A program made the position numbers and the translations under genes. 64,000 nt of DNA from Bemisia tabaci (lineage: Eukaryota > Arthropoda > Insecta > Hemiptera > Aleyrodidae): positions 32,129,372 to 32,193,371 of the forward strand of contig NC_092797.1 of the NCBI RefSeq assembly GCF_918797505.1, given 5' to 3'. Shown here one piece after another: positions 40,101 through 50,900 of this stretch. Numbering within the stretch: the stretch's first letter is position 1; every line of letters starts with the position of its first letter. Under the pieces are notes generated by a model, which made no database searches, was not told the DNA's origin, and was given only the letters and a program-made list of their open reading frames with translations.

Positions 40101-41966
40101 GAAGATAACCGAACAAGCTGATTTGCATCAAAGCCTAAAAAGAAAACAATGTTGGGCCAGTGAATATTTAACTATTGTTATCAAAAATTCTAAGTTTTGC
40201 AGATTCATTCATCGCTGAAAGTTTCACAAAGAAATGAACTCATGGTATCAACAGATGGTGAAGCTTTAGTTTGTAGTGAGATGCCCAGGGAAATCATGGA
40301 TGGAACTTGCCAGATAAAGTTTGTTTCAACAGGCAAGGATGGCGATTAGGTGTCCGATGGCGTTCGGGTCTGCTGTGAAAGCCACGTATATGCCCATGTG
40401 TGTACATTAATGCACTTTGTGTATTTAAACTTACTTTTTCTGATGTTTCCTCAGGAAATGGCAAGGAGAATAGCGAAAGTAACGGTAGAATGCAAAATTC
40501 CAGTGGATGTGGAAAAGTATGTTGAACAATTCAAGCCTTTTCTAATGGATGTGTGTTATGCCTGGTGTAAAGGAGCATCCTTCATTGACGTACTACAAAT
40601 GACGGACATATTTGAAGGTGAATCTTTATTAAATATTGCAACTTCGCCTTTGAGTGCGAAATCCTTCTCTCTGTCTGCTTTTCAAATCTGTGGAAATGCA
40701 TCCGAAGATTCGTGGTTTATTCATTTACGAACTGAATTAAGATTTGTCCCCTTAACAATCAATCAAACCATGCTTACTAAGTTAGAGCCTGCTTAAGCCG
40801 AAAAATCCTCAAAGTTGCTAAAATTGCCGGATCCTGTTGTTTCACACATCAATCTTACAATATCAAAGGCTACATCGCATTACAAAAACCAAATATCACC
40901 TCTTGCTCTTTGATTACTTCTCACCCATACTGCTTGTTTAATGTGTTTTACCGTATCAAATTGAGAAAAAGTAAATGTGCTATTTGTCATTACCCCACCC
41001 TGCTGGTTCTACGCTTGACACCGTACTGAAGCCTAATGAACCAAAAGTGTCATGCCCCCCTCACTCCATGACATCAGCGCACTCCAAGCTTCAAGCTTCA
41101 GCCGAAGGCTTTGGCGCAAGACAAGATTCAGTGTAACAATCAATATACAGCAATCAAGAATTTCAACAGTAGTGTTGCGGTTTCCGCTAACAAGCATAAA
41201 ATTGAGCGGGCTGATTTATGACTTTGCCTCTGGGTTAGGTTATGTAAAAAGAGCAGGACAACCTCCTCCTTCACTTCATGACCTAACGATTTCAGAGTGC
41301 ATGTTCTGTTGTTGTTCCTTAATTGGTAGCATTCTTTTGTTCTAAGTTACATCAGATGCTGCCAATTTAGCCCCAAATGTTGCTACTGCTGAATGGAACA
41401 ACAGAAAGTCCCATTTAACTCTGAATTCCTCTCAAGTTGACTTAAAAATTCGGTTTCCTGACTTATTGTTGATAACATTTGACTCAATGCTAGCTATTTG
41501 CGTAAAATTTACCATTGCATAATAATAGACCTGATCAATGGATGCCTGGCTAATTTTTTTTAGAACAAAAAGAAAGAACTATTTTTTATTATTGTACTGA
41601 CTATCTATCCAAAAAACCACAATTTTGCCATGAAAATGAGTAGACCAAAAATCCACAATGAAAGGATATTTTCTGAAATATAAGAAACCCAGCCTTTACA
41701 AGACACTCAATGAGTATTAGCTATGGCAAGCTTTCCACAGAAAGTATGCAAAATGCCTTTTTCTCCTGTGAACGTTTATCAGCAAATTTTTTGATTTTTT
41801 TTTTGCAGGGAGTATCATCAGAGCCATGAGAAGATTAGAGGAAATTCTTCGACAATTAGTTCAAGCAGCCAAAGGAATTGGAAATACAGATCTAGAAAAT
41901 AAGTTCAGTGAGGGCATTCGATTGATCAAGAGAGATATTGTTTTTGCTGCTAGTCTTTATCTGTGA
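20487..41966 (+). CDS. Mtr4: Mtr4/SKIV2L2 exosome RNA helicase, complete, 16 exons
   Basis: Coding exons: 20487-20590, 21718-21819, 22758-23000, 24440-24614, 24804-25118, 25456-25702, 26721-26852, 27533-27693, 28409-28685, 34726-34898, 35457-35753, 36391-36579, 38026-38189, 39594-39756, 40455-40617 and 41809-41966. All have GT..AG borders and phases that fit, giving 1020 residues (animal Mtr4 is about 1040). Walker A AHTSAGKT is at 139-146, DEIH at 230-233, SAT at 261-263, GIHHGG at 435-440 and motif [12 protein letters not shown] at 501-510. The arch/KOW insert starts after LQPGRLVK (about 643), and the DSH C-terminal domain ends [12 protein letters not shown]. This Ski2-like 3'-5' helicase feeds RNA to the nuclear exosome in TRAMP/NEXT complexes. 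The acidic N-terminus ([19 protein letters not shown]) is short, as in other insects. Intron 9 holds a 5.5-kb hAT insertion; intron 3 holds a MITE. Confidence 0.97.
23663..24040. mobile_element. 378-bp MITE, AGRCCYTGTCCACACGAGC ends
   Basis: Ends AGACCTTGTCCACACGAGC (left) and, reversed, AGGCCCTGTCCACACGAGC (right) continue inward as GAACTTATT and GGAACTTGTT blocks on both sides. TA flanks the element on each side (23661-23662, 24041-24042). There is no transposase. It lies in Mtr4 intron 3. A TA duplication fits Tc1/mariner; the terminal sequence alone does not settle the superfamily. Confidence 0.8.
29583..29838. mobile_element. Second copy of the TCGACGG MITE, nested in the hAT
   Basis: A 256-bp relative of the element at 4047-4301, inserted in the opposite orientation. 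Its right end (TTGCCGACTTACACCGTCGA) matches the canonical end. Its left end (TCGACGGCATAAAGTCCGCA) is a variant that matches the lone end at 33473 better. It is flanked by CA on both sides rather than TA. It is internal to the hAT insertion. Confidence 0.75.
32947..33240. repeat. Two diverged tandem units of about 175 bp
   Basis: Blocks at about 32947-33060 and 33122-33240 share the order: (C)TGGGTC...ATTTTCAAA, GCTCATCTAGC.ACAAT, TGTCGAT, GCAAAA.TCATG, AATCGG and GTAG. A third partial block (GCAAAAATCATGAAAATC) recurs at about 33805. They are probably decayed pieces of a mobile element filling the hAT interior. Confidence 0.6.
33405..33473. mobile_element. Lone terminus of the TCGACGG MITE family
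   Basis: The segment ending CGAGATATGTGATTGCGGAC...CGTCGA, followed by TA, is the terminal repeat of the family at 4047 and 29583, without a nearby partner. Its variant bases (GTCCGCAATCACATATCTCG in reverse) are shared with the left end at 29583 and not with the canonical copies. The two may therefore be the ends of one larger element of about 3.9 kb. Confidence 0.6.
38572..39207 (-). other. Protein-like ORFs antisense in Mtr4 intron 13, unidentified
   Basis: Two minus-strand ORFs lie head to tail: 39207-39004 (starting at a TTG or internal ATG, containing [20 protein letters not shown]) and 38892-38572 (about 106 codons, containing [20 protein letters not shown] and ending at TAG). Both have balanced, soluble-protein-like composition, unusual for AT-rich intron shadows. 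They are separated by a stop and about 110 bases with no clear donor/acceptor pair. I do not recognise the product. It could be a nested minus-strand gene fragment, a decayed mobile-element or virus-derived ORF, or chance. Confidence 0.25.
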
Positions 41967-41995
41967 ATCTTACTGTATAATTTGTAACAATGAAG

Positions 41996-42001
41996 ATTAA
42001 A
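41996..42001 (+). terminator. Mtr4 polyadenylation signal (ATTAAA)
   Basis: ATTAAA 30 bases after the TGA, followed by a T-rich stretch at 42010-42019. It is the nearest common hexamer variant to the stop and would give a very short 3' UTR. Confidence 0.5.
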
Positions 42002-42490
42002 TAACAGGTTTATTTTTTTTACGGACGTAAAAATTGTGCCTACATTTTTTCCTTCATTTCAACCTTATATAGAATTCATCAAGACATTGAATAGACTTTG
42101 AAACTGACGTTATAACCAAGATACTTAATTTTGCTGATGAAACCTCTTTTTACTCGAAAAACCTTTGAGAATTTCTGGAAAAAATAGACTGTTTGAAGGA
42201 ATGCTCCCAAAGCTAGTCTTTTCCCTACTGTAATTTGTTATAATTTTAACTTGGTTCAATGTTATCAGTTAGATGCTGTAACAGAACTAGATGTTTGCAC
42301 ACACCCTTATTGGATTCCTTTTGAAAAAGCATGTTTAAGAAATTGATAATGACACCTAAGAAGAAACAGAGGGCAGTGAGAGTGAACATACTCTGGTGGT
42401 ACAGGTTGGCAACTAATTTACCGATTGATATTCCATGACACTGATATTGATTTGCAGGAAAAATTAGAGAGTCAGGAAGAATGTCCCAAA

Positions 42491-43041
42491 CAGGCCCGCC
42501 ACAAGGGTGGGGATACTGGGTTCCTGGTACTGCGGCCAAGACCTCAGAGGGGCCTGTGGTGCTCGTAACACACTACTTCAAATTCACACGTAACCCGTGT
42601 CTCGTAAGGAAAAAGAACAAAATCCTGGAAATTTCGAAAAAGGTTAATAAATTTTTAAAAACAATGAGTTTCATTTTATTTCGTCGTTTGATGCTAAGAG
42701 TCTCTAGTCTGGGTATTGATGACTTCAACGTTCTTGAACTTCAATGCACCGATGCACTCTCAAGTCTTCTGTTCACAAGTCAATGACGGACTGAGACTTA
42801 AATTTTTGTGTTTGATTGTCTTCTTCAACAAGAGGTAACAAGAGCATCAGAAGCAGGGGCTCATGTTCTCCCAGTTTGAGGACCAGGCCCTGTTGCAGGA
42901 ACGAAAGTGCTCGTGGCGATTTTTGTTCGAGCGAAAAGATTTCAAGATTAAAAAATTAGGTGGGGGACGGGGTTGTTGGCAGTCATGGGGCCCGGGCCTT
43001 AAAACTGGTACCAGGGCCCGAGATAGGATGTGGCAGGCCTA
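42491..43041. mobile_element. hAT-type non-autonomous element, 551 bp
   Basis: The left end CAGGCCCGCCACA and the reversed right end TAGGCCTGCCACA are inverted repeats. A CTGGTAC block recurs about 30 bases inside each end. Perfect 8-bp duplications GTCCCAAA flank it (42483-42490 and 43042-43049). It encodes no transposase. It sits between the 3' ends of Mtr4 and CSN7, which converge here. Confidence 0.85.
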
Positions 43042-43121
43042 GTCCCAAATGTCCTCAAATAGTTCTTTCGATCAATGAAAAAAAAGGATAGAAATATGCC
43101 ATGACTGAAAAAGGAACAAGT

Positions 43122-43127
43122 ATAAAA
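43122..43127 (-). terminator. Candidate CSN7 polyadenylation signal
   Basis: TTTATT on the plus strand, that is AATAAA on the minus strand, about 290 bases past the CSN7 stop. It is the first perfect hexamer I noticed in the right orientation. Confidence 0.4.
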
Positions 43128-43418
43128 CTTTATTTCTAGATTACCAGCTTACAAATGATTGAAAAAATCAAGAATAAAGTATTTATGTTCATAATTTGGT
43201 TGGTTAAATTTAAGGGAGGACAACTTAATACTACAAGGGAGCCAGTTATAGCGAGCAAAAATACTGGACATTCAAGGAAATTCAAGAGACTCGACTGAAG
43301 GAGAAAATTCTCCATTCAATTGATGGTAGTTTTTTCATAGTTCTTAATTCCAGGTCACATGTGCAATTTGACAAAAGGTTTCAAGAATAAATAAATTGTT
43401 CAAAAAAATTTTTTACAT

Positions 43419-44228
43419 TCATGATTTACTAGTCCAGAACTTTCCAGCCCCTCGGTTGACTCTTAATTTGAGATTTTTTCTTCCTTTATCTCCAACTTGG
43501 GCAGAGGCTTCTCGAAAATCAGAAGTCATAGCTTCATCAGTGTCTTTACTCTGAGACTTTAATGTTATTTTAATATTTTGAATTTCTTTCTCAATCATAC
43601 TTTTATGGGTGAGTTGCCGGTTTTTCTCTTTGTTTGCGTTTCGGATTTGAGTATCAATACTGGATAACATAGTTTCGCAAGATTCACACCAATTTTTCAA
43701 TGTATTTACAATTGAATCTAATTCCTCTGGCCTAACATCGCGACCTATGGTGGAATCTACTTCTAGAACAGAATTTTTACGATCCATTTTTCCGACTATT
43801 ATGTCAGCATAAATGGCCTCGATAATTGAGTCCTCTAGATCTTTAACATTCTGGATGTCGAGTTCTTCTTGAAGCAGTGAATATGGGATGCATTTCATTT
43901 TAGACGCTAGGGTAACTAGAGTTAGATTCTGTAGTTTTTTCTTTTGGGGAGGTGATAGTTCTGGAAGCTCACTTTGATTCTGCAAATACTGCTTGTAAGT
44001 ACCATGGGTGAAAATATACAAAGCATTGTAGTACTTGGCATTCGGTCCATCTTTCAGTTCTTGTATGTTCGGCATGTCCATTAGTTCTCCAAAAGTGTTG
44101 ATTCCAGGAGCACCAAGGACTTCTTTCACCAATTCTGCTGCAGCACTGCCTTTAGCAGATTTAGCAAGAAGTAAAAACTGCTCTAACGGATTACTTCCAT
44201 AGGACGTTGCTTTTTCAGAACTCATCAT
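43419..44228 (-). CDS. CSN7: COP9 signalosome subunit 7 (PCI domain)
   Basis: An uninterrupted 269-codon frame. Residues from about 10 onward (PLEQFLLLAKSAKGSAAAEL, then the GAPGINTFGELMDMPNIQEL stretch) match the start of CSN7. A helical PCI domain with the winged-helix part (LTLVTLASKMKCIPYSLLQE, about 100-160) follows. A long charged coiled coil (about 175-235) and a basic tail ending in RGAGKFWTSKS complete it. CSN7 is a scaffold subunit of the COP9 signalosome, which removes Nedd8 from cullins. The length suits the family (about 265-275). The ATGATG start lies 9 bases after a TTTATCACAG acceptor, so the 5' UTR is spliced while the coding part sits in one exon. A retrocopy is possible in principle, but the upstream acceptor and lack of a poly-A tract argue for the authentic gene. 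It is transcribed away from the Ly6 gene. Confidence 0.95.
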   Translation of the reverse strand: MMSSEKATSYGSNPLEQFLLLAKSAKGSAAAELVKEVLGAPGINTFGELMDMPNIQELKDGPNAKYYNALYIFTHGTYKQYLQNQSELPELSPPQKKKLQNLTLVTLASKMKCIPYSLLQEELDIQNVKDLEDSIIEAIYADIIVGKMDRKNSVLEVDSTIGRDVRPEELDSIVNTLKNWCESCETMLSSIDTQIRNANKEKNRQLTHKSMIEKEIQNIKITLKSQSKDTDEAMTSDFREASAQVGDKGRKNLKLRVNRGAGKFWTSKS

Positions 44229-45137
44229 TCCTAATTCCTGTGATAAAAAGAATCACGTTCTATTAGTCCAAATTAGATAGCTTGACAAAGTTGCACAATG
44301 AATAGAGCAGTGAGTTGGAAAAAGTTATGATAGATGAAATCCATTAACTAATTGGGGTAAATAAATTATTTTATAAACATCCATAATTTGACAAAGTTTA
44401 GCAGACAGAACTTTAACATCAAGACAGCAAAGCACAGACCAATATTGTCCAGATTGTACATCTCAACTTTTGCATATAAAAATAAGAAGGGCACATAACA
44501 AATAAAACTTCTGGAATGATTTTCTTCTTTAATTCATATTTTATCCCTGAGAAAATGAAAGCTGGTGGCAGGTCTAAATTTTCAGGTTTTCAACCAAAGG
44601 AAAGTCTACATCATAAAGTTGACATACTCTAAAAAGCGACAGAGGATCCGCTGCCTTTAGTTAAGCATTAAAAGTAGTTACAAGAATCAAGATGGCAGAT
44701 CTTCTGTCACACTCTGAAAGTGCAAACTTATTTGGCATCGCCTTAAAAGTTGTAAAGCAGCATGAAATGTCTATGGTTTCTTTGGTAAAACCTTTACAAA
44801 AATAAACGAGGTACTTAAGGGAATGCTTATGGGGCCGGATCCAATTAGGTAACGTAAAAGAATCCAGTATTGCAGTTAGAACTTTTGAATTGCTAAAATA
44901 ACTAGGGAAGTATATGAGAAACAGGTATTGTGACAAGTTAGGAAGTTTCAAAATTATATTTAGTTTTCAAAATGAAATCCAAGGGATGATTGAACTTCAG
45001 AACTTACTATTTGTGCAAGAGTTCTAAAACTTGCGTGGATAAATGATTGGCCTCTATGGATACTGAAGAACATAGAACTAGTGCACGATGAGTTGGGATA
45101 AGTAAATAGAGATTTACTTGCTTGTCATTACTTCATT

Positions 45138-45198
45138 TAGTTGCTTGTCAAAAACTCAAGACTCTACAGAGGAGTCTTGAGTTTTTGACAAGCAACTA
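45138..45198. repeat. Perfect inverted repeat, 27-bp arms, 7-nt loop
   Basis: Arm 45138-45164 (TAGTTGCTTGTCAAAAACTC then AAGACTC) and arm 45172-45198 are exact reverse complements around the loop TACAGAG. There are no mismatches across 27 base pairs. It is too perfect for a conserved microRNA precursor. It lies in the intergenic region behind CSN7. Confidence 0.95.
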
Positions 45199-45896
45199 CC
45201 TAGTTCAGGCATGAGTTCAGATGGCATCGTTGAGATAAGAGGTATAGAGGATTTTAGTTTCTCTCCAGGTGCAACTTGCGCACTCAAGTGTGGAAAGTTA
45301 GGTTACAAAATCGTTCTGAGGTCATGTGTGATGAGTAGAAAATTTGATACTTGGACCACCCAGTGCCTTCTTATAAACATCTCATCAAATTACAAAAGTG
45401 CGAACCACAATAAAATGTGATACTAAATAAGTAACAAGTACTCTTATTGGTTCGCAGACTGCTAGCGACAAAATTCGTAAAACCACAGAGTGGACAGAAG
45501 ACCCAACAGAAGAGGATGGTTAAATCAAAACAAAGCAACCTTAAAAAATAGAGAGCAGATAATGCGGATATTCATCCTGTACTGACCTGTGAAAGCTTTG
45601 TGGAGATGATTCACTCAAAAAAATCGAATGTCACAGTCCTGACTGCAGCGAGGCTGTCAGGAGTGAAGAAAAGCCCAAAAATATGCCGCTCAATTAGATA
45701 ATAAACTTTCATGTGACCGCACAGTCAAAATGCGTCAGATAATAGCGAAACAAAATATTAATCTAAAAATATACTAGATGGAAAAACCGATGGTAATATT
45801 TAATATTCACAAAAGAAAGAAATAAGCCTTCTGAGTAACTTGATTTAGGATTTGGTCGGTGAGAAACCTAACCTAACATAACTAAAACAACGCTTG

Positions 45897-45914
45897 ACAA
45901 ATGACGTCATTTGT
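45897..45914. promoter_or_regulatory. 18-nt palindrome with CRE/ATF core
   Basis: ACAAATGACGTCATTTGT is its own reverse complement and centres on TGACGTCA, the consensus full CRE bound by CREB/ATF bZIP dimers. It lies between the divergent CSN7 and Ly6 genes, about 450 bases upstream of the Ly6 ATG. Being palindromic, it could serve both genes. Confidence 0.6.
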
Positions 45915-46366
45915 TTACCCTTTCTCAGAGATTATAGATGTCGAACTATGGCGAACGTGAACAACAACGTGAACGTGGCGAATAGGATCTTGAATTCTTG
46001 ACTAAAATTTCCGCTTAAAAACCAAAATATTACCGGTTGAGACTCGAGAGACTAATTAAAAATTCAATATCACGAGTACAACTGACACTGAGCGTCACGC
46101 TTGGCTCCCTATTGCTCTCCTGTAATCTTTGGAAGTTTGACAAGGTGTGGTTGTTGAGCGTGTTTACATGTCGGTTTGCTGTTCATAATTTCAAGAAAAA
46201 TTCAAACTTATGAACTATTCTACAAATTTTTTGCTTCTTGCTGTGCCTGTCATCTCTATTTCTCATCTATTCATGTCTCACCAGGAATTCCAAAGAAGAG
46301 CAACAGCATAAATTTTTCAACTGATAATCTCCCTCCGATCTCTGCGTATCCAGTCTCTGTTTCAAA

Positions 46367-49227
46367 ATGCGTTCTGTCGCTAGCTTTGGACTCCTAGCTG
46401 TACTGTCTCTTGAACTGTTTTCACTCTTTGTGTCAGGTACTATACATTTAAATATTGCATACTTCTTGAAGATCTTGCAGCTTTTTTCGACTTTGAAGTC
46501 AGTTACTCACATTCTGACGACCATCATGATGAATAAAAATCATCCAACTATTTGCAATCTTGCAAGAAGTATAGGTCTATTACATACCTTGTCCAGAAAT
46601 AAAGCTGTTTGACAATGTTTCAACGTCGTCAAGTAAGTTTCAACGTTGTCGAGTAAGCCAACTAAGTAATCTGCCAACGAGCAGACATAGTGAACGTTTT
46701 GGGACTGCAGCCATGGAATAGCTCCCGAGTTTTATAGACTCAGGACATAAATTAAGTAAATTACGACTTAGTCGTTCCATCCTGTATCAATAGCTGTGCT
46801 TGGTCAAGTAGATTGTAGTAGAAATCACAGATTGTCTTTAGACTCGCTTATTTAAAAATTCATTGAAAAATCAAAGTTTTTCAATTAAAATGCCAAGCAC
46901 ATAAGTAGGACTCATGGACAAATAGGATTTTCAAGGAGGATTTTGGAAAAACTCCAGCGTTCTTCCTGTAAACAAAGACCACAGATACTTTACTATGATT
47001 GTTGCAGTGGACCATCGAAGTTGAGCATTAAGTATGCATATGCGTAATGCACATTCATTTTGAAATCACAGTGAAACCTTTTTTTTTTTCTGTGCAGACC
47101 AAATTATTTTTTGAACGCAATGAATTTTTTCTCACTCTAATATTTTTCTTTCGTTCTTTATCAACAGTGGATGGGATCAAGTGTTGGGTGTGCCGCTCCG
47201 ACAACGATCCAAAATGTGCGGATCCATTTGACAATTCAACATTACCAATCACGGATTGCAAAGAGCAACCATACCTAGATCACATTCCAAATGTAAAATC
47301 TACCATGTGTCGAAAAGTTCGTCAGAAAGGTGAGGGAAAACATGTATGACATTTTTACTGTCAGACCCTACTTGAAGCTCATTCATCGTATGTTAAGATA
47401 AAAATCAAATCTTATTTCCGTCAATGCTCATCGGTGCCATTTGAATGCATTAATCTTTTAATTTGTGCTGTTTTGGCACCAATCAGAGATTGACGTTTAT
47501 CTCAACATATGATGAGAAAAAAAAAAGAAAAAAAAGGAAAAATAATAGTTACTACATTTAATGCTTTACATCTTAACATTATTAAAACCGTTATTTTTAT
47601 GAAATTACTTAAACGAGTAATTAAACGGAAAAACAATTCATGTTACTGAAGAGCAAATAATATAAAGTATTGGTACTATAAAATATGTATTAAAATTTGA
47701 TTTGTACTTTATATTTATCTCTTTAGAAATTAATATCATTGCATCAGCAATAGGTTGAGTAATTCCTATAATTAGGGTTTTATTTGGTCCCGTACGTAAT
47801 TGTGAAAAAAAAGCTCCATTGGCAAAAAAACACAGCAGTATGTAGTTAAATTATTTTAATCAATAAAATTTTGGAGACCCGCACAAGAAAGTTGCCCTGA
47901 GGATACCGGAGGGAGAGCTGGCAAAACGTGTCTGCTAGTCAAATTTTACGTGCAATTTCAGTATTTTTTATAAAATTATTTGAAGTTCAGAGAGCAGACT
48001 AAAATTATAATGAATTGAATTATTTGTCAACACTTGACCATGCTGTAGATGAAAAAACATGTAACTCCCAAACAAAAAAGATTTTTGTGGACGTTAAACA
48101 TCCCTTGTGAGAAACATGCAAATCTGCTATACTCCTCAAATTCAGCTTCTAAGTAAACACTCTAAGGTGCTGCCAGAAGCATCAAAAATATCGATTTCAT
48201 CATGAAAAATAAAAGTTTGAAGTGAGCTGCTGCAAAATTGTAATGAAATGTATGAGGGTCGTCCAGAAAGTAAGTTTACCTATTCAATATCTCCTAAACT
48301 AGTATATAGAGAGAAAATCTGTAAAAAGCGTTAAAAAGCCACTATTTTCAGCGCTCTTTCAAAATACAGAGTTTTGAATTATATTCAATAGAACTTAAGA
48401 AAAAAAATTTGATTTTTCTGAACCCACCTTTCTATGAAATCAGTGCAAAGGAAGTGGCTTCACAAAAACCCACTTTTCTAGAGTTCTATTGAATCAAGTT
48501 TAAAAATCTGCAATGTGTTAGAAAGCTGAGAGTAGTGGCTTTTTAAGGCTCTTTACAGATTCTCTCTATCCACCCTAGTTTAGGAGATATTGAATAGGTA
48601 AACTTACTTTTTGGACAATCCGTTTATAAGAAATTTTGTACGATCCTTAATAGGGATAATGTTATCTACAACGAAATGAATAAAGAAAGGACAGACTGCT
48701 TGGTAATGGAAACAGGAAAATGATAAGATGCTATTCCCCCTCTCCTAAAAATTTCCCATGCAGAGTCCAAGCCAAGCATTATTTTCTGGGTTGCTTCGCA
48801 CTTCAAATTGTGTGTAAAATTCAATTGAAATATTAGGTACGTAAAATTGATTGAGCAAAATGGTTGGACTGGATGATATTGACACTCGTACTTTCTATGC
48901 TTGTGAAGCAGTGTTACTCTTCTGCTCCCATGTTTCATACATGGGAGGTCACCCCAAGCTCTGTTTATCAATATGTTCTTATCATTTCTTCTCCTATGTT
49001 TGGTTTTAGTCAATGGTGAATGGAGGTATATTCGAAGCTGTGCATACCTTGGAGAACCAGGGATCGGAGGTGATGAACGGTACTGTCTGATGAGAACTGG
49101 CTCCTTTAATATTTTTATCGAATATTGCACATGCAATACTAAAGATGGATGCAACTCTTCTTCTTCAATAATGCCAACACTTTTTGTGGTTGCTGCTTCT
49201 ATTCTATTCGCAAAAATACTCTTTTAG
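46367..49227 (+). CDS. Ly6/uPAR (quiver-type) GPI-anchored protein, three exons
   Basis: Exons 46367-46436, 47168-47329 and 49010-49227 join in phase to 149 codons plus TAG. Residues 1-23 form a signal peptide (MRSVASFGLLAVLSLELFSL). The mature part has ten cysteines (five per exon) in the three-finger pattern: KCWVCRS, KCAD, DCKE, MCRK, SCAY, YCLM, YCTC and KDGCNSS. The C-terminus is a hydrophobic tail (TLFVVAASILFAKILF) after small residues, as for GPI attachment. The IKCWVCRSDNDPKCADPFDN opening and GEPGIGGDERYC core resemble the insect crooked/quiver branch of Ly6 proteins. Those act at the cell surface or in the secretory route in septate junction assembly or channel regulation; I am not sure enough to give a symbol. 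Intron 1 begins within the signal-peptide codons, the usual place in this family. Intron 2 contains two fold-back elements. Confidence 0.9.
47383..47515. mobile_element. 133-bp fold-back MITE in Ly6 intron 2
   Basis: Ends TCATCGTATGTTAAGATAAA and, reversed, TCATCATATGTTGAGATAAA match at 18 of 20 bases. Further inward both arms contain GTCAAT and then a CGGTGCCA/TTGGTGCCA block, so nearly the whole element can fold on itself. It is not coding. Confidence 0.75.
48253..48624. mobile_element. Mariner-like MITE with about 100-bp inverted ends
   Basis: The left arm GTCCAGAAAGTAAGTTTACC and the reversed right arm GTCCAAAAAGTAAGTTTACC continue in register through TATTCAATATCTCCTAAACT and on to AAAAAGCCACTA, about 100 bp in all. 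TA flanks both sides (48251-48252, 48625-48626). GTCGTCC(A)GAAAGTAA ends are typical of mariner derivatives. No transposase is present. It lies in Ly6 intron 2. Confidence 0.85.
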
Positions 49228-50900
49228 ACTCCATTCAGGTACCTAGCCTCCAGTATCTGGATTTTTCTTTACCTAAATCAATCAAAAATATGTGCTGCTG
49301 GCTACAATAATCTCGTAAACTGCATTTTTGTTTGTATTTTATCTGTTACCTCCCGCAGTAGACTGATTGATCCTTTTTTAATTAGACATTCCTCGCCTAG
49401 AAAGACAAGAAAAGTGAATGTGTAAAAATGTAAGAGCGGGTGAATCAAATTGGCATTGAATGTTCCCCTGAACTCAAATCTTGAACCTTAAATGGCTTGA
49501 ATGTTTGTCTACCTAGACTGTATCCAGATATGTTATTTGTATTTACTTTTATATTTTTCGCACGTATTCCTCAATTTTAAGGATGAGAATGTAATGGCCA
49601 CAAAATATTAAAGTGACTACCGGGGCTCTTCCTTCTCTATGAGGAAATATAGCATTTCTAAGGAGACACAGTAAGGAATCAAAGGATTTGCTCTCTCATA
49701 TCACTCAACAATATCACTAGTTTATAACCTTTCAATTCAGTCCTACGCCTAGATGTGGAAGATATGATAGGAATAGATTTCAGGGTATATATCTCCCTTC
49801 AAGTTCATGTTCAACTGCTTTTCTTTCCACCATAGTTTTTTTTTTTTTTTTTTTTACCTCTTTTTAGAATCCTCTACTTTTTACAGATTCCAACGTAGGT
49901 GATTATACTGCAAATCAGGCATGTTAAGACATTCAGATTGCTAAAAAAAATCATTAAATGTTTATATGAAGCTAATTTTTTAACTAAAAGTTTTTAGGGA
50001 GCTCAACGTTCAGTCATTTCAAATACATGAGCCCTGGATAGTTATAACTGAAGTCAATAATTATTCATGGAAATAATACATCTGAACTTGATAGAGTTGA
50101 GCTCTCACAACTATTCCTTTTTTTTGAAGCTGCAGGCAGAATAGTGCAATGCAGGAGTGCAGAAAATACCATAATGCCAGCTGCTTTCTGCGATCTAGCA
50201 CAATTTACTCATGACTGAAATATTCAAGTTTTTACCGAATTTTTGAAAACTTTTAAAAACAAAATCTTTACTTCTTAAAAACTTCCCAAAACCGCCCACT
50301 GTGCCTTGTGTTCGCTGCAATCTGCAAATCACAAAATTTGGCATATTCTGCATTCCCAATGGGTTGCACATTAAATCAAGAAATGGTAGTAAATATGGTA
50401 AATGTATTAAGACTGATCTGTATCGAAGATTTCTGTGGTTTTTTTTTTTTTTCTTTTTTACAAATAGTTTTTGTCTTCGCATCTTAGTTTAAGAACTTGC
50501 TTTTTTTATCTTCCCTTTACTGTAACTTGTGAGGGGTCATTTTTATTGCCTACTAATAACCAAAATTCATCAAATTGAAAGCAACATCAGTTATAAAACT
50601 AGTGCAGTTAAATAAGGGGTGATGTAATGCCAGTCAAAATGTCTTCTAAAAACAGGCAGAGCTGAAACTTTTTTTTTTCAGCCTTCACCATCACCAAGAA
50701 TGTACACTCAAGCCTTAATATACTTTTGCAGTGCACTTGTAAAAAAAATTGGCGCCTCCCTAAAAAATTCTCCGTTTATTGCTCTGTCTGTCACTTTCCG
50801 TTCATACTTTTTTACTTCCCATGCACCATGAAATTTCACACGAACAATGAATGTACTTAGGTGCTTTAAATTATAAGGTTTTCAGGCATCTTAACTTACT

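Larger units (their letters stand above)
44229..46366. other. Divergent promoter region of CSN7 and the Ly6 gene
   Basis: About 2.1 kb with no credible CDS. It should contain the non-coding 5' exon(s) of CSN7 (minus) and the leader of the Ly6 gene (plus, just before 46367). It contains the perfect hairpin at 45138-45198 and the CRE-type palindrome at 45897-45914. A short direct repeat, GTGAACAACAACGTGAACGT, lies at about 45956-45975. Which gene the CRE serves cannot be told from sequence. Confidence 0.5.

Noticed and set aside
42246..42786. ORFs of about 97-101 codons on both strands beside Mtr4
   Set aside because: They cross the boundary of the 551-bp hAT element and have no domain.
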